From assembly GCF_002224285.1 (NCBI RefSeq), contig NZ_CP022436.1, positions 3,348,001-3,412,000 on the forward strand: a stretch of DNA of 64,000 nucleotides. Direction: 5' to 3'. Below are positions 1-9,621 of this stretch, one piece after another. Position numbers and translations under genes: made by a program. How positions within the stretch are numbered: position 1 is the stretch's first letter; each line of letters opens with the position of its first letter. Under the pieces are notes generated by a model. It was not told the DNA's origin, did not search any database, and saw nothing but the letters and a program-made list of their open reading frames with translations. Source of the stretch: Arthrobacter sp. YN. Its GTDB lineage: Bacteria; Actinomycetota; Actinomycetes; Actinomycetales; Micrococcaceae.

Positions 1-1
1 T

Positions 2-295
2 GCCGGAGACGTCCACAAGCCAGGGTTCCGTCCACTGATCGGCCCGGAATTTTCCGGCTTGGAAAGCCACTTCACCCGGTGGTCGGACGCCGTGACTCCC
101 CAAGACATCATGGAGCTGACCAAGTCGCGGAGCTACTATCTCCGAGCCAACGACGCCACCAGGGCGAAGGTCATGGCCAACCTGGAGTGGTACCTCTACG
201 AGCACCTGCGGCACGCACCGGGAGACACCATTCCACTGCCCTACGTGACGCAGACCTGGCGGGCGTTCAAATTGCGCCCCGCGCGGCCACGGTAG
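2..295 (+). CDS. class I SAM-dependent methyltransferase, C-terminal part
   Basis: The reading frame is open from the first bases of the window to a TAG at 293-295, so only the last 97 or so residues are present and the start lies upstream. The visible part (FTRWSDAVTP, then a TKSRSYY segment and a terminal YVTQTWRA) resembles the C-terminal cap of small Ubi/Menaquinone-type class I methyltransferases that I recall next to DtxR-type regulators in Arthrobacter. The Rossmann fold with the SAM-binding glycine motif is outside the window, so the function rests on family resemblance only. The gene ends 9 bases before the regulator that follows and may be cotranscribed with it. The substrate cannot be inferred. 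Confidence 0.55.
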   Translation, partial: AGDVHKPGFRPLIGPEFSGLESHFTRWSDAVTPQDIMELTKSRSYYLRANDATRAKVMANLEWYLYEHLRHAPGDTIPLPYVTQTWRAFKLRPARPR

Positions 296-304
296 GCTTG
301 GAGT

Positions 305-1018
305 GTGAAGACCAGTACGCCCTCCTCCTCGATTGAGGACTACGTCAAGGTCATCTACTCGTACACAGAGTGGCAAGACAAGCCGATAACGTCCTCCCAG
401 CTTGCCCAGCGCCTGGGTGTGGCTAATTCCTCCGTGTCTGAAATGGTCCGCAAGCTCAAGGACCAGGGACTGGTGGACCACCAACCCTACAGCGCCATTC
501 GCCTGACACCCGCGGGCATGCGCCTGGCATTGGCCATGGTGCGCCGGCATCGCCTCATTGAGACCTATCTGGTGGAAGAACTCGGGTACAGCTGGGATGA
601 GGTCCATGATGAAGCTGAGATGTTGGAGCATGCGGTGTCAGACACCTTCATCGAGCGAATGTCCGACAAACTTGGTCACCCTGTCAGGGACCCGCACGGC
701 GATCCGATTCCTTCGGCGGATGGCTCCGTTGAACTGCCGCACGCCTACCGCATGATCGAACTGGACCAGGGACACTCCGGCCGTATCACCAGGATCAGCG
801 ACGAGAACCCCGATCTCCTCAGGTACTTGGCAGCGGAAGAGATCACCCTTGACGCCCCGGTTGAAGTGGTCGGACGCAAACCGTTCGGCGGAGCTCTGGT
901 GGTGCGGATTGGAAGCGGCGCCACAGGCCGCGAGTTCGATCTCGCCGACGAAGTCACGTCCGCACTCTGGGTTCAGAGCGCTGAAACCCACGAAGGCTGC
1001 GTCCTCCCCACCCGCTGA
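305..1018 (+). CDS. DtxR/MntR-family metal-dependent transcriptional regulator
   Basis: A 237-residue protein with the DtxR layout. An N-terminal winged helix (about 5-65; ITSSQLAQRLGV then SVSEMVRKLK as recognition region) is followed by a metal-binding and dimerisation domain (about 66-140, with RRHRLIETYL and the HDEAEMLEH segment typical of DtxR metal ligands). A FeoA/SH3-like domain (about 150-225) comes last. DtxR proteins bind Fe2+ and MntR proteins Mn2+, and repress uptake genes when metal is plentiful. The HDEAE-H pattern fits the family, but Mn versus Fe cannot be settled here. The start is GTG at 305. Its stop is 18 bases from the convergent exporter gene, so no shared operon is suggested. 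No target operator was identified. Confidence 0.85.
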   Translation: MKTSTPSSSIEDYVKVIYSYTEWQDKPITSSQLAQRLGVANSSVSEMVRKLKDQGLVDHQPYSAIRLTPAGMRLALAMVRRHRLIETYLVEELGYSWDEVHDEAEMLEHAVSDTFIERMSDKLGHPVRDPHGDPIPSADGSVELPHAYRMIELDQGHSGRITRISDENPDLLRYLAAEEITLDAPVEVVGRKPFGGALVVRIGSGATGREFDLADEVTSALWVQSAETHEGCVLPTR

Positions 1019-1036
1019 CCCAACCCCCGCGAGAGG

Positions 1037-2485
1037 TCAGCCGGGCAGCCCGGCTGACCCGCCGTCGTCGGACGCTGCATCCCGATCGCTGTCAGCGGCA
1101 ATCGCCGCCCCCTTGGGCGGATTTCTTATCCCGACGGCGGAAGCTGCTGCCCCGGCCAGGAACAGTGCCGCCGTGACCAACAGGGCGTTGTACAAACCTT
1201 CACGGCTGAAGACCGGTCCCACAATCAGCCCCGCGAAGGCAATGGTGATCAGGCCGGCGATGCGGGCAACGGCGTTGTTCACCGCCGAACCGATCCCCGC
1301 CTCCTCGGGCGGGACAGCACCAAGAATGGCGGCCGTCAAGGGCGCTACAAGAGTAGCCAATCCCAGACCGAAAACAATCTGGCCCGGCAGGACCTGTGTC
1401 CAATAATCCAACGGCTCCTGGACCGACAACGACATCAGGAAGCCCGCACCGCACAGCAACGGGCCCACGGTCATGAACCATCGGGGCCCGTACTTTCCTG
1501 CAAGGCCACCAAAATACGAGGCACACAGCATGAGGATGACGGTGCCAGGCAGCAGGGCGATGCCCGCCACGGTGGCCGCCATGCCCCCAACTTGCTGAAG
1601 ATAGATTCCCAAAACGAAGAACCCCAGGGAAATTCCCCCGTAGATGGCCAGCGTTGCCAGGTTCCCCCACGCAAAGTTGCGGATCGCGAAGAGCCTGAGT
1701 GGCAGCATGGGCTCGGCTGTCCGGGCCTCATGGATCAGGAAAAGAGCCATGGCTGCGATGCCGGCCACCAGAGGCAACCACACCTGCACGCTCCCCCATC
1801 CCATGCGGCCCTGTTCGATGAACGCAAACACGGGACCACCGAGGCCCACCATGGCCAGGACGGCTCCGAGGTAGTCGATGCGCTTGCTCTTGTCCCTCGC
1901 GGCATCGGAGGCCCGCAGGCCTGCCAGCATGGGCCAAATGGCAACGGCGGGAATGACATTGATGAAGAAGATGACACGCCAGGAGAGCAGGTCCACAGCT
2001 ATGCCGCCAATCAGCGGACCCACGATGGCCGCAGCGCTGGTCCAGCCGGACCACTGGCCGATGGCTTTGGACTGGGCCGGGCCGGTGAACGAGGTAATAA
2101 TCATGGCCAGCGAACTTGGGACCAGGAGGGCTCCGGCAATGCCCTGCAGTGCCCGCGACACCACCAGGACTTCGCCGGACCACGCCAGCCCGCACAAGAC
2201 CGAGGTCACTGCAAAACCCGCCAGGCCCCATTCAAGGATTCGTGCCCTGCCGAAATGGTCAGACAACGAACCCGCCACCAGGATCAATGCACCCAAGGTC
2301 AGCAGGTACGCGTCCACTACCCATTGTTGAATGACCAGGCCGCCACCGAGCTCCCTCCCGATGGCAGGCAGTGCGAGATTGACCACAAAACCATCGAGGA
2401 TGGCGATGAACGACGCCACGATGGCCACCACCAGCACTCGTTTCTGGAGCGGAGTACTCGGCAGAAGCGCGGCAGCGTCAGTCAT
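1037..2485 (-). CDS. MFS transporter, DHA2 (EmrB/QacA-like) family
   Basis: About 482 residues with roughly 14 hydrophobic segments, the size and topology of DHA2 drug:H+ antiporters. The motif after TM2 (GSLSDHFGRARIL) matches MFS motif A, and a motif-C-like GPLIGGIAVD segment lies in TM5. Such proteins export drugs, dyes or metabolites using the proton gradient across the cytoplasmic membrane. The substrate is unknown. An upstream in-frame GTG at 2491 is possible. The ATG at 2485 is preferred because a weak GTAGG sits at a better distance from it. The gene converges with the DtxR-type regulator and diverges from the small gene at 2523, with a 37-base shared promoter region. Confidence 0.85.
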   Translation of the reverse strand: MTDAAALLPSTPLQKRVLVVAIVASFIAILDGFVVNLALPAIGRELGGGLVIQQWVVDAYLLTLGALILVAGSLSDHFGRARILEWGLAGFAVTSVLCGLAWSGEVLVVSRALQGIAGALLVPSSLAMIITSFTGPAQSKAIGQWSGWTSAAAIVGPLIGGIAVDLLSWRVIFFINVIPAVAIWPMLAGLRASDAARDKSKRIDYLGAVLAMVGLGGPVFAFIEQGRMGWGSVQVWLPLVAGIAAMALFLIHEARTAEPMLPLRLFAIRNFAWGNLATLAIYGGISLGFFVLGIYLQQVGGMAATVAGIALLPGTVILMLCASYFGGLAGKYGPRWFMTVGPLLCGAGFLMSLSVQEPLDYWTQVLPGQIVFGLGLATLVAPLTAAILGAVPPEEAGIGSAVNNAVARIAGLITIAFAGLIVGPVFSREGLYNALLVTAALFLAGAAASAVGIRNPPKGAAIAADSDRDAASDDGGSAGLPG

Positions 2486-2522
2486 GAGCACAGCCTACGC
2501 CCGTGAAGTCCCGTATCGTTGA

Positions 2523-2897
2523 GTGGTGATCAGCAGACGTGATGCCGCATTGGCCCTTGATATTTCGATGGAAATGGCACAGCGCCACGGTATTCCGTCC
2601 AGGCTTTCCGAAGCCGAACTCCGCGATATGCAGGACAATCCCCCGGCTTGGTTGGTGCAATCGCGCGCCAACCGCACCGGCAAGCGCCCCGTCTGGGTGC
2701 ATCTGACCTGTGCTGTGTGCGGCTATTCCGAAGCCATTCGGCCCAAAAAGTGGTGGCCGGACTTTTCCTTCGTCTACTGCGGTACCCACCGGAACAGTGA
2801 CCTTCCCAAGCTCTTCCTCGGGGAAGTACGCAGCGAATACGAGGGGGTTGGCAGCCGCTTCGTGGGCGTCGTCGATGTTCCGGAGAGCAAAGCCTAG
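2523..2897 (+). CDS. small conserved hypothetical protein with CxxC and CxxH
   Basis: A 124-residue soluble protein I do not recognise by function. It has no signal peptide or membrane segment. A CAVC pair (about residues 63-66) and a CGTH (about 83-86) could form a CxxC...CxxH zinc knuckle. Basic and aromatic stretches (RPKKWWPDF, SRANRTGKRPVW) would be compatible with nucleic-acid binding, but that is inference. The start is GTG at 2523 with a second GTG directly after it. The gene diverges from the MFS exporter and ends 7 bases before the stop of the convergent protease gene. Proteins of this size and pattern are conserved in Arthrobacter as hypotheticals. Confidence 0.6.
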   Translation: MVISRRDAALALDISMEMAQRHGIPSRLSEAELRDMQDNPPAWLVQSRANRTGKRPVWVHLTCAVCGYSEAIRPKKWWPDFSFVYCGTHRNSDLPKLFLGEVRSEYEGVGSRFVGVVDVPESKA

Positions 2898-2904
2898 CCT
2901 CCGT

Positions 2905-3888
2905 TCACGGCTGGACCATCTCTGAGGGAACCGCAAGAACCTGCACTCGTTTCCCCTCCCTCAGCACGGTCAAGGGGAAGGGCTGGCCTATGGCTTCCTC
3001 GAACAATAACTTCTGCAGGCTCTCGGCACTGGACACGGCCCGCCCCTGGGCGCGGAGCACAACGTCCCCTGGTTGAAGCCCGGATAGCTCCGCTGGAGAC
3101 CGGGGAATCACCTCTACCACCCGCAGGCCCTCCTTCTGCCCCGTCCGTACAACGGCGCTGGCATCCAGGGGGATTGGCGTACTCACCAAACCCAGATACG
3201 CTCGGTGCACCCGGCCATCCCTCAGCAGGGACGCGATAATGCGCTGGGTGGTGGTGTTGATGGGCACTGCCAAACCCAGACCCAGTCCTGCTACCGCGGT
3301 GTTGATGCCCACGATGCGCCCGCGGGTATCGGCCAACGCTCCGCCGGAATTCCCGGGATTCAGGGCAGCGTCCGTTTGGATAACATCCTCGATGACCCGC
3401 TGGTGTTCGCCCGCCCTGACGGGAATGGACCTGCCCAAACCACTGACGACGCCCGCAGTCACCGAGCCGGCCAGACCCAACGGGTTACCCACGGCGACCA
3501 CCAACTGGCCCACCTTCAGGGTTTCGGCATTGCCCAGCACTGCCGGGGGCGGCGTGGACTTCACGCCACGGACCACGGCGAGATCGGATAAAGGATCCGC
3601 GCCCACCAACTCCACGTCTGTCTGCCTCCCATCGGCGAACACAGCCCGGCCGGACCGGATACCAGCCACTACGTGGGCGTTCGTCAGCATGTATCCATCG
3701 CCGGTGAAGACCACGGACGAGCCACTGCCCCTGCGGATCTGCCCCCTCCGGCCGGTGCTGGTCATCTCGATGGCGGCAACGTGGGGTGTCACGGATTCCG
3801 CAACCCGGACCACGATCTTCGAGTACGCATCCAGGGCCTGCTCGTCGTCGTCAGGGTCTAGCAGTTCGAAGTCCGGCTCAGTGCTCAT
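2905..3888 (-). CDS. HtrA/DegP-like S1C serine protease with PDZ domain
   Basis: A 327-residue trypsin-like protease with one PDZ domain. The catalytic triad is visible: His72 in TNAHVVAG, Asp102 in SDLAVVRG and Ser181 in NPGNSGGAL. The PDZ domain (about 235-320) contains the ELSGLQPGDVVL segment. Family members degrade or refold damaged proteins, usually outside the membrane. Unlike DegP or mycobacterial HtrA, this protein shows no signal peptide or membrane anchor. The N-terminus is acidic (MSTEPDFELLDPDDD), so it is predicted cytoplasmic. The start at 3888 is chosen over an in-frame codon at 3939 because AGGAGG stands six bases upstream of it. A bidirectional terminator is not visible at the convergent 3' end. 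Confidence 0.85.
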   Translation of the reverse strand: MSTEPDFELLDPDDDEQALDAYSKIVVRVAESVTPHVAAIEMTSTGRRGQIRRGSGSSVVFTGDGYMLTNAHVVAGIRSGRAVFADGRQTDVELVGADPLSDLAVVRGVKSTPPPAVLGNAETLKVGQLVVAVGNPLGLAGSVTAGVVSGLGRSIPVRAGEHQRVIEDVIQTDAALNPGNSGGALADTRGRIVGINTAVAGLGLGLAVPINTTTQRIIASLLRDGRVHRAYLGLVSTPIPLDASAVVRTGQKEGLRVVEVIPRSPAELSGLQPGDVVLRAQGRAVSSAESLQKLLFEEAIGQPFPLTVLREGKRVQVLAVPSEMVQP

Positions 3889-4021
3889 CACATGCCTCCT
3901 GCCACCGCTCCGCCGTGGTTCGGCGCTTATCCAGTTCAACCGCCAATCCGTGGCTGGTAGTCCTGCGGACAGTACGCCGTGAGTGAACGTCGAAGGGTCC
4001 TGCCTTGGTGGGCTCGGGCAT

Positions 4022-4053
4022 AAAAAAACCCCCGGATCACAGGGATCCGAGGG
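4022..4053 (-). terminator. rho-independent terminator of tmRNA
   Basis: On the minus strand a 10-bp stem (4044-4053 paired with 4029-4038, one G-U pair) with a five-base loop is followed by a run of seven U (4022-4028). It lies 9 bases past the tmRNA 3' end. Confidence 0.85.
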
Positions 4054-4062
4054 CTTTCCGTG

Positions 4063-4430
4063 GGTGGAGATGGGGGGAATTGAACCCCCGTCCGATGTCG
4101 TTTTGTCAGGGCTTCTCCGGGCGCAGTTCGCATCGGATTTTCTCGGCCCCAGCCATCCTGCGAACAGGTGGCTGATCCGGGCCCAGTCATCTTAGAGTCC
4201 CATTTACCTCAATGACGAAGGCAAACAGCAGTGGCTATCTAAATGACGCCAGGAACCGGGGCGATAGCAACCCCGGGCTGACGGACTGTCTTACTGCTTA
4301 GGCAGCGAGAGCGAAGTCAGTGCGCTTAGATTCGGCACTTATTGGTTTGCAGACAGCGTTTACGAGATAATTCTGCATCCTCGGCCCGCTTCACCTGTCG
4401 CGACTAACATCGTCGAAACCGATCATCCCC
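4063..4430 (-). ncRNA. ssrA: transfer-messenger RNA (tmRNA)
   Basis: About 368 nt. The 5' end GGGGATG (4430-4424) pairs with CATCTCC (4072-4066) to form the seven-pair tRNA-like acceptor stem. The T-arm (GGTTCAATTCC) precedes the 3' end. A CCA tail is not exactly encoded (the genome reads ACCCA). The mRNA-like part encodes the tag AESKRTDFALAA (4336-4301) ending in TAA at 4298-4300. The LAA end is the usual ClpXP/ClpAP degron. tmRNA with SmpB releases ribosomes stalled on broken mRNAs and tags the nascent chain for proteolysis. smpB is immediately upstream on the same strand, separated by 112 bases, and a strong terminator follows. Confidence 0.97.
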
Positions 4431-4542
4431 GTATTTTGTTACCAAACCCGAGTGGAACATCGACCATGTCGAATTCCCTTCGGACTACTCATCATAACGC
4501 ATTCACCCGGTGGAACATTCCACGGGCCCCGTGGGCGTGGCG

Positions 4543-5013
4543 CTACCGGCGGTTGCGTTCCCGCAACTCACGCAGCGATTCACGCTTGTCCTGCTGCTCA
4601 CGCAGCGTTTGGCGCTTGTCGTAATCCTTCTTGCCTCGGGCAATGGCGATTTCAACTTTGGCCCGGCCATCCAGGAAGTACAACTGGAGCGGCACCACCG
4701 TGAAGCCGGACTCGCGGATCTTCTGCGAGATTTTGTCCAGTTCGTCACGATGAAGCAAGAGCTTACGACGCCGGCGCGCGGCATGGTTGGTCCAGCTCCC
4801 TTGGTGATACTCAGGGATATGGATACCTTCCATCCACAATTCGTCGTTGTAGAAGGTGCAGAAGCCGTCCACCATGGAGGCATGGCCCTCACGGAGGGAC
4901 TTCACTTCTGTTCCCATGAGGGCAATGCCGGCCTCATAGGTGTCCAGGACATGGTAGTTATGCCGGGCCTTCCGATTGGTGGCCACTACCTTACGGCCAC
5001 TTTCCTTGGGCAC
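4543..5013 (-). CDS. smpB: tmRNA-binding protein SmpB
   Basis: A 156-residue basic protein with the SmpB oligonucleotide-binding fold. It begins KVVATNRKARHNYHVLDTYEAG, with GTEVKSLREGHAS and the central IHIPEYHQGSW segment. The lysine/arginine-rich C-terminal tail (KKDYDKRQTLREQQDKR) becomes helical in the ribosomal A site and mRNA channel. It binds the tRNA-like domain of tmRNA and is required for trans-translation. Length matches the family (about 150-160). The gene lies between the FtsEX-M23 operon and ssrA, all on one strand, with 76 bases to the upstream M23 gene. Confidence 0.97.
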   Translation of the reverse strand: MPKESGRKVVATNRKARHNYHVLDTYEAGIALMGTEVKSLREGHASMVDGFCTFYNDELWMEGIHIPEYHQGSWTNHAARRRRKLLLHRDELDKISQKIRESGFTVVPLQLYFLDGRAKVEIAIARGKKDYDKRQTLREQQDKRESLRELRERNRR

Positions 5014-5089
5014 GGTAGAACTCCTTGTTAGATGCGGATTTCAACTAGTGTACGCCAGAGCCGGGGGCCTCACGAGCACTGCCCACACG

Positions 5090-6505
5090 CTAGAGAAGGT
5101 TCATGGGATCCACAGCGGAACCGTTCAACCACGTTTCGAAGTGCGCGTGGCAACCGGTCGAGTTACCGGTGCTTCCCGAGTACGCGATGAGTTGGCCGGC
5201 CGAGACGCGTTGGCCGTTCGACACCACAATGCTGCTGTTGTGGTAGTAGATGGTGGTCAGCGAATTTCCTTGGACTACGCCATGGGACAGCTTCACACGC
5301 CATCCACCGCCGTCGGCTGAGTTCCATCCCGAGTTGAAGACCTCCCCTGCAGCCGCCGCGTAGACCGGAGTACCACACGCCGCGCCGAAGTCGATGCCGG
5401 TGTGCATGTAGCCACCCGTACCATAGAAGTCGATGGTCCCCGGGGGCGTTGCGCGCCAGCCAAATCCGGAGGTGATGGGAACATAACTGGCAAAGGGGTG
5501 ACGCAGTCCGAAGGCGGACGGCGAACCTGCTGCCGGCGGAACATACGGCTGCTCTGGTGGGGCCGGCCGGCCCTGGGCCGCTGCTGCGGCTGCGGCTGCG
5601 GCGGCAGCCTCTTCAGCGAGGCGGCGCTGCTCGGCCTCCCAGGCTTCCCTGAGTTTCCGGTCGCGCTCTACGATTTCGGCGGCCACCGTGTTCTGCTCAG
5701 CCTTGACCCGGGCCAGATTGGCTTCGATACCCGGTTTGGCGGCCTGAAGCTGCCCATTCAGACGGGTGGTGTCTTCGATGAGCTTGTCGACTTCGGCTTT
5801 CTTGTTCGCAGCCTCGTCCCGTGCCGATTTCTCCCGGTCAAGCGCAGCGTCTGCTTTCGCTTTAAGGTCCTGTATCTCTTCCTCGACGGCTACCAGCCTT
5901 GCCTGGGAGTTCACGTTCGTGGCGTTCTGCTGGGTCAGCTTGGTCATGGCGGCGTTCTGGCTGCGCATGGCCTGGTCGGCCAAGTCCATGGACTCTGTCA
6001 GGTTGCCGGACTCACTGGACCCGAACAGAAGAGCGATGTTGGTGGGGACACCACCGGATTTGTATGCCTGGGAGGCGATCTGACCGATCAGTTTCTTGGT
6101 ATCAGTGATCTTCTGCTTATCACTTTCCAACTGCTCGGTGATCTTGGCCTTGTTTTGCTGGGCAAGTTCAACCCTTGCCGCCAAAGCCTCAACTTCCTTG
6201 ACCGCACTCGCCACCCGGCCCTGCGCCTCGAGCAGCGCCTGCTGGGCACCGGGAAGTCGGCCCTGGTAGATCACCAGGTCGCCGGCAGCTTTGGCGATGT
6301 TGGCATCGACGAACTCCAGGGATGCCTGAACCCTGGCGGCTTCAGCTTCAAGTGCGGCCTGCTGGTCTTCAAGGTTGTCGGCCTGGGCAGCAGGGGCGCC
6401 CGACAGGAGGCTGACAGCCAGACCCACAGCAAGCACGGCACCCATAATCCGAGCATTGCCCGACGCGAAGCGCCGGCGCAGGGAGATCGGGTCCAACGCG
6501 GTCAT
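5090..6505 (-). CDS. secreted M23 (LytM) peptidase with coiled coil, FtsEX-linked
   Basis: A 471-residue secreted protein. The signal peptide ends near residue 42 (APAAQA|D). Two long coiled-coil stretches (about 45-165 and 200-310) carry the heptad and Ala/Glu/Lys bias seen in EnvC and related FtsX partners. An Ala-rich linker is followed by the LytM domain (about 345-471). The zinc ligands are present: His368 and Asp372 (HTGID) and His455 (CHAHF). The metallo-endopeptidase is therefore probably active rather than a degenerate EnvC-type activator. The position directly after ftsE-ftsX suggests that the FtsEX complex controls it, opening cross-links at the septum. It may be the functional counterpart of mycobacterial RipC, although that enzyme is of the NlpC/P60 family. 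Confidence 0.88.
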   Translation of the reverse strand: MTALDPISLRRRFASGNARIMGAVLAVGLAVSLLSGAPAAQADNLEDQQAALEAEAARVQASLEFVDANIAKAAGDLVIYQGRLPGAQQALLEAQGRVASAVKEVEALAARVELAQQNKAKITEQLESDKQKITDTKKLIGQIASQAYKSGGVPTNIALLFGSSESGNLTESMDLADQAMRSQNAAMTKLTQQNATNVNSQARLVAVEEEIQDLKAKADAALDREKSARDEAANKKAEVDKLIEDTTRLNGQLQAAKPGIEANLARVKAEQNTVAAEIVERDRKLREAWEAEQRRLAEEAAAAAAAAAAAQGRPAPPEQPYVPPAAGSPSAFGLRHPFASYVPITSGFGWRATPPGTIDFYGTGGYMHTGIDFGAACGTPVYAAAAGEVFNSGWNSADGGGWRVKLSHGVVQGNSLTTIYYHNSSIVVSNGQRVSAGQLIAYSGSTGNSTGCHAHFETWLNGSAVDPMNLL

Positions 6506-6560
6506 CAGGAGTCCTTTTCGATTGTCAGCATGAAGGGTGATCGGGCCTGGGCGGTCATCG

Positions 6561-7471
6561 CTAGACCTTCAAATATCGCCGGAGGGTCAAGAGCGAGGAT
6601 ATCCCGGCCAGACCCGCACCCAGGGCAATCAGCACGGGCGCGATCACCAGCACCTGGGTGGAGGAAATAAAGGGGGTGTTGAGGAACTGTGTCGACAGAT
6701 CACCATTAAGCCAGAAGTGCGCCATCAACCAGAGCGTGACCGAGGCAAGCACTGCCCCCACAACGGCAGCGATAACACCCTCAAGGATGAACGGCAGTTG
6801 GATGACTGTTTTGGACGCACCGACGAGCCGCATGATGCCCGTTTCCCGGCGTCGGCTGAAGGCAGAAAGCCGGATGGTGGTGGTGATGAGCAGCACGGCA
6901 CAGAAGATCATGACCACGGCTACACCCATCGCAGCAACCGACGCTCCGTTCATCCAGGAGAAGATGCGCTCCAGGACCTGCCGTTGGTCGCTGACCGTCT
7001 CGACTCCCGGCTGGGAGGAGAACGTCTCGCTGATGATCTGGTACTTTTCCGGGTTCTTCATGTTGATCCGGAAGGAGGCCGGTAGCTGGTCCTCGGACAC
7101 CGAATCCACAATCGGTGAGTTGGAGAACTGTTCCTTGAAGTGCGTGTAGGCCTCAGCCTGGGATTCGAACTGGAAATCGTTGATGTATTGCTTGACCGCC
7201 GGCGACTCAAGCATTGCCTGCAGGTTCTCCTGCTGCTCCTGGGTGGCGGGACCCGAAGCGCAGCCCACCGCCGTCGAACCGTCATTGCAGAGGAAGACAG
7301 CCACCTGGACTTTGTCGTACCAGTAGCCCTTCATCTGGTTGATCTGCATCTGAAGCATTCCAGCGGCACCTACGAACGTCAAGGAAACGAACGTCACGAG
7401 GACCACTGAAATGACCATGGAAAGGTTCCGGCGCAGGCCACTGCCGATTTCCCCCAGGATGAACAGGAGCC

Positions 7472-7475
<4 letters not shown>
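6561..7475 (-). CDS. ftsX: cell-division ABC transporter membrane protein FtsX
   Basis: 304 residues with the FtsX topology. One N-terminal membrane helix (about 17-40) is followed by a large extracellular domain (about 45-170). Three C-terminal helices follow (about 185-207, 230-253, 277-300). FtsX does not transport a solute. With FtsE it relays ATP hydrolysis to a periplasmic or extracytoplasmic hydrolase at the septum. The extracellular loop contains two Cys residues around [14 protein letters not shown], possibly a disulfide. The start is GTG and overlaps the ftsE stop by four bases (GTGA), a sign of translational coupling. The M23 peptidase gene follows after 55 bases. Confidence 0.95.
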
Positions 7476-8236
<761 letters not shown>

Positions 8237-8380
8237 GGCCCTTTAGAACCCCGCCGGACATGACATAGTCGCCCAGTCCAACAGCCGGAGCGCGGGCTTT
8301 CGATGGGGGAAGTGAGAGCACCGGCCACTCGACTATACGCACGGGTAGGCCGGATTTACCGGGCTTTGGAGGGTGTGTCG

Positions 8381-8414
8381 CGGAATCCGGAGCGTTGGGG
8401 CGAACCGGACTCCG
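8381..8414 (-). terminator. hairpin after prfB, possible terminator
   Basis: A ten-base inverted repeat with one mismatch (8381-8390 and 8405-8414) lies 12 bases beyond the prfB stop on the minus strand. There is no U-tract, so it would be an atypical terminator or a 3' stabilising hairpin. Confidence 0.4.
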
Positions 8415-8426
8415 TGCTTCTCCGTC

Positions 8427-9551
8427 TTAGCTGGCAGCCGCGTTGCGGTTGCCAGTACGCCAACGGATGCCGGCGTCAATGAAGTCATCGATGTCGCCGT
8501 CCAGGACTGCTGAGGTATTGCCCACTTCATGTTCCGTTCGCAGATCCTTGACCATCTGGTAGGGGTTGAGCACGTAGGAGCGCATCTGGTCGCCCCAGGA
8601 CGCCTTCACGTCTCCGGCCAGGGCCTTCTTCTCCGCGTCCTGCTGTTCCTTCTTGACCAGCAGCAATCGGGACTGAAGCACCCGCATGGCAGCGGCACGG
8701 TTCTGAAGCTGTGACTTTTCGTTCTGCATCGAGACCACAATGCCCGTGGGAAGGTGAGTCAGCCGCACTGCCGAGTCGGTGGTGTTGACCGACTGGCCTC
8801 CCGGGCCCGAGGATCGGAAGACGTCAACGCGAATTTCGTTATCCGGAATTTCGATGGAGTCCGTCTGTTCGATCAACGGAATAACTTCCACTGCCGCAAA
8901 GGACGTCTGTCGGCGGCCTTGGTTGTCGAAGGGACTGATGCGGACCAACCGGTGGGTCCCCGCTTCGACGCTCAACGTGCCGAACGCGTACGGCGCCTTG
9001 ACCTCGAAAGTGGCGGATTTCAGTCCCGCCTCCTCGGCATATGACGTATCCATTACGGTGGTCGGGTACCCGTGGCGTTCTGCCCAGCGCAGGTACATCC
9101 GCATCAGCATCTCGGCGAAATCTGCCGCGTCAACTCCACCGGCACCCGCACGGATGGTAACTACGGCTTCGCGCTCGTCGTACTCGCCTGCCAACAGCGT
9201 GGTGATTTCGAGTTCCGCCAGAGCCTTGCGAATGGACGACAACTCCTTCGCAGCTTCCGCCATGGAGTCTTCGTCGCCCTCGTCCTGGCCGAGTTCCACC
9301 AGGACTTCAAGGTCGTCGATCCGGGAGTCCAGCTTGGAAAGACGCTCAACTTCCGACTGCCGGTGTGACAACCGCGAAGTGATCACCTGGGCAGAAGCCG
9401 GGTCATCCCAAAGGTCCGGGGCTCCGGCTTGCTCGCTCAGTTCAGCGATCTCAGCCTTAAGTGCATCAACATCGGTAACGTTCTCGATGGAGCTGTAAGT
9501 TGCGCGAAGTGCGCGGATTTCTGCGGGAAAATCTATCTCAGCCATGGTCAT
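8427..9551 (-). CDS. prfB: peptide chain release factor 2
   Basis: 374 residues, full length for RF2. The UGA/UAA-reading tripeptide SPF is at 206-208 and the catalytic GGQ loop at 251-253. The [16 protein letters not shown] segment (about 134-149) distinguishes it from RF1. RF2 hydrolyses peptidyl-tRNA at UGA and UAA stop codons. The gene is one uninterrupted frame. The in-frame UGA and programmed +1 frameshift of many bacterial prfB genes are absent. The start may be the ATG at 9545 (MAEIDFP) rather than 9551. It lies upstream of ftsE on the same strand, as in other actinobacteria. Confidence 0.96.
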   Translation of the reverse strand: MTMAEIDFPAEIRALRATYSSIENVTDVDALKAEIAELSEQAGAPDLWDDPASAQVITSRLSHRQSEVERLSKLDSRIDDLEVLVELGQDEGDEDSMAEAAKELSSIRKALAELEITTLLAGEYDEREAVVTIRAGAGGVDAADFAEMLMRMYLRWAERHGYPTTVMDTSYAEEAGLKSATFEVKAPYAFGTLSVEAGTHRLVRISPFDNQGRRQTSFAAVEVIPLIEQTDSIEIPDNEIRVDVFRSSGPGGQSVNTTDSAVRLTHLPTGIVVSMQNEKSQLQNRAAAMRVLQSRLLLVKKEQQDAEKKALAGDVKASWGDQMRSYVLNPYQMVKDLRTEHEVGNTSAVLDGDIDDFIDAGIRWRTGNRNAAAS

Positions 9552-9621
9552 CCCAGCGTACGCTATCCGTCACGCTCCCCCGACGGCCCCGTTCATTTCT
9601 GCCGGACCATGACCCGTACCG

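Noticed and set aside
4063..4120. A T-arm-like sequence suggesting a tRNA gene
   Set aside because: It belongs to the tRNA-like domain of tmRNA. The other half lies at 4400-4430 and no anticodon arm is present.
5402..6670. A 422-codon open frame opposite the M23 peptidase gene
   Set aside because: Same reason: the opposite strand carries signal peptide, coiled coils and LytM zinc ligands, and the antisense product is Cys/Gly/Leu-rich without family features.
8427..9551. Possible programmed +1 frameshift in prfB
   Set aside because: The RF2 frame is continuous from the start with no in-frame UGA near codon 25, so no recoding is needed.
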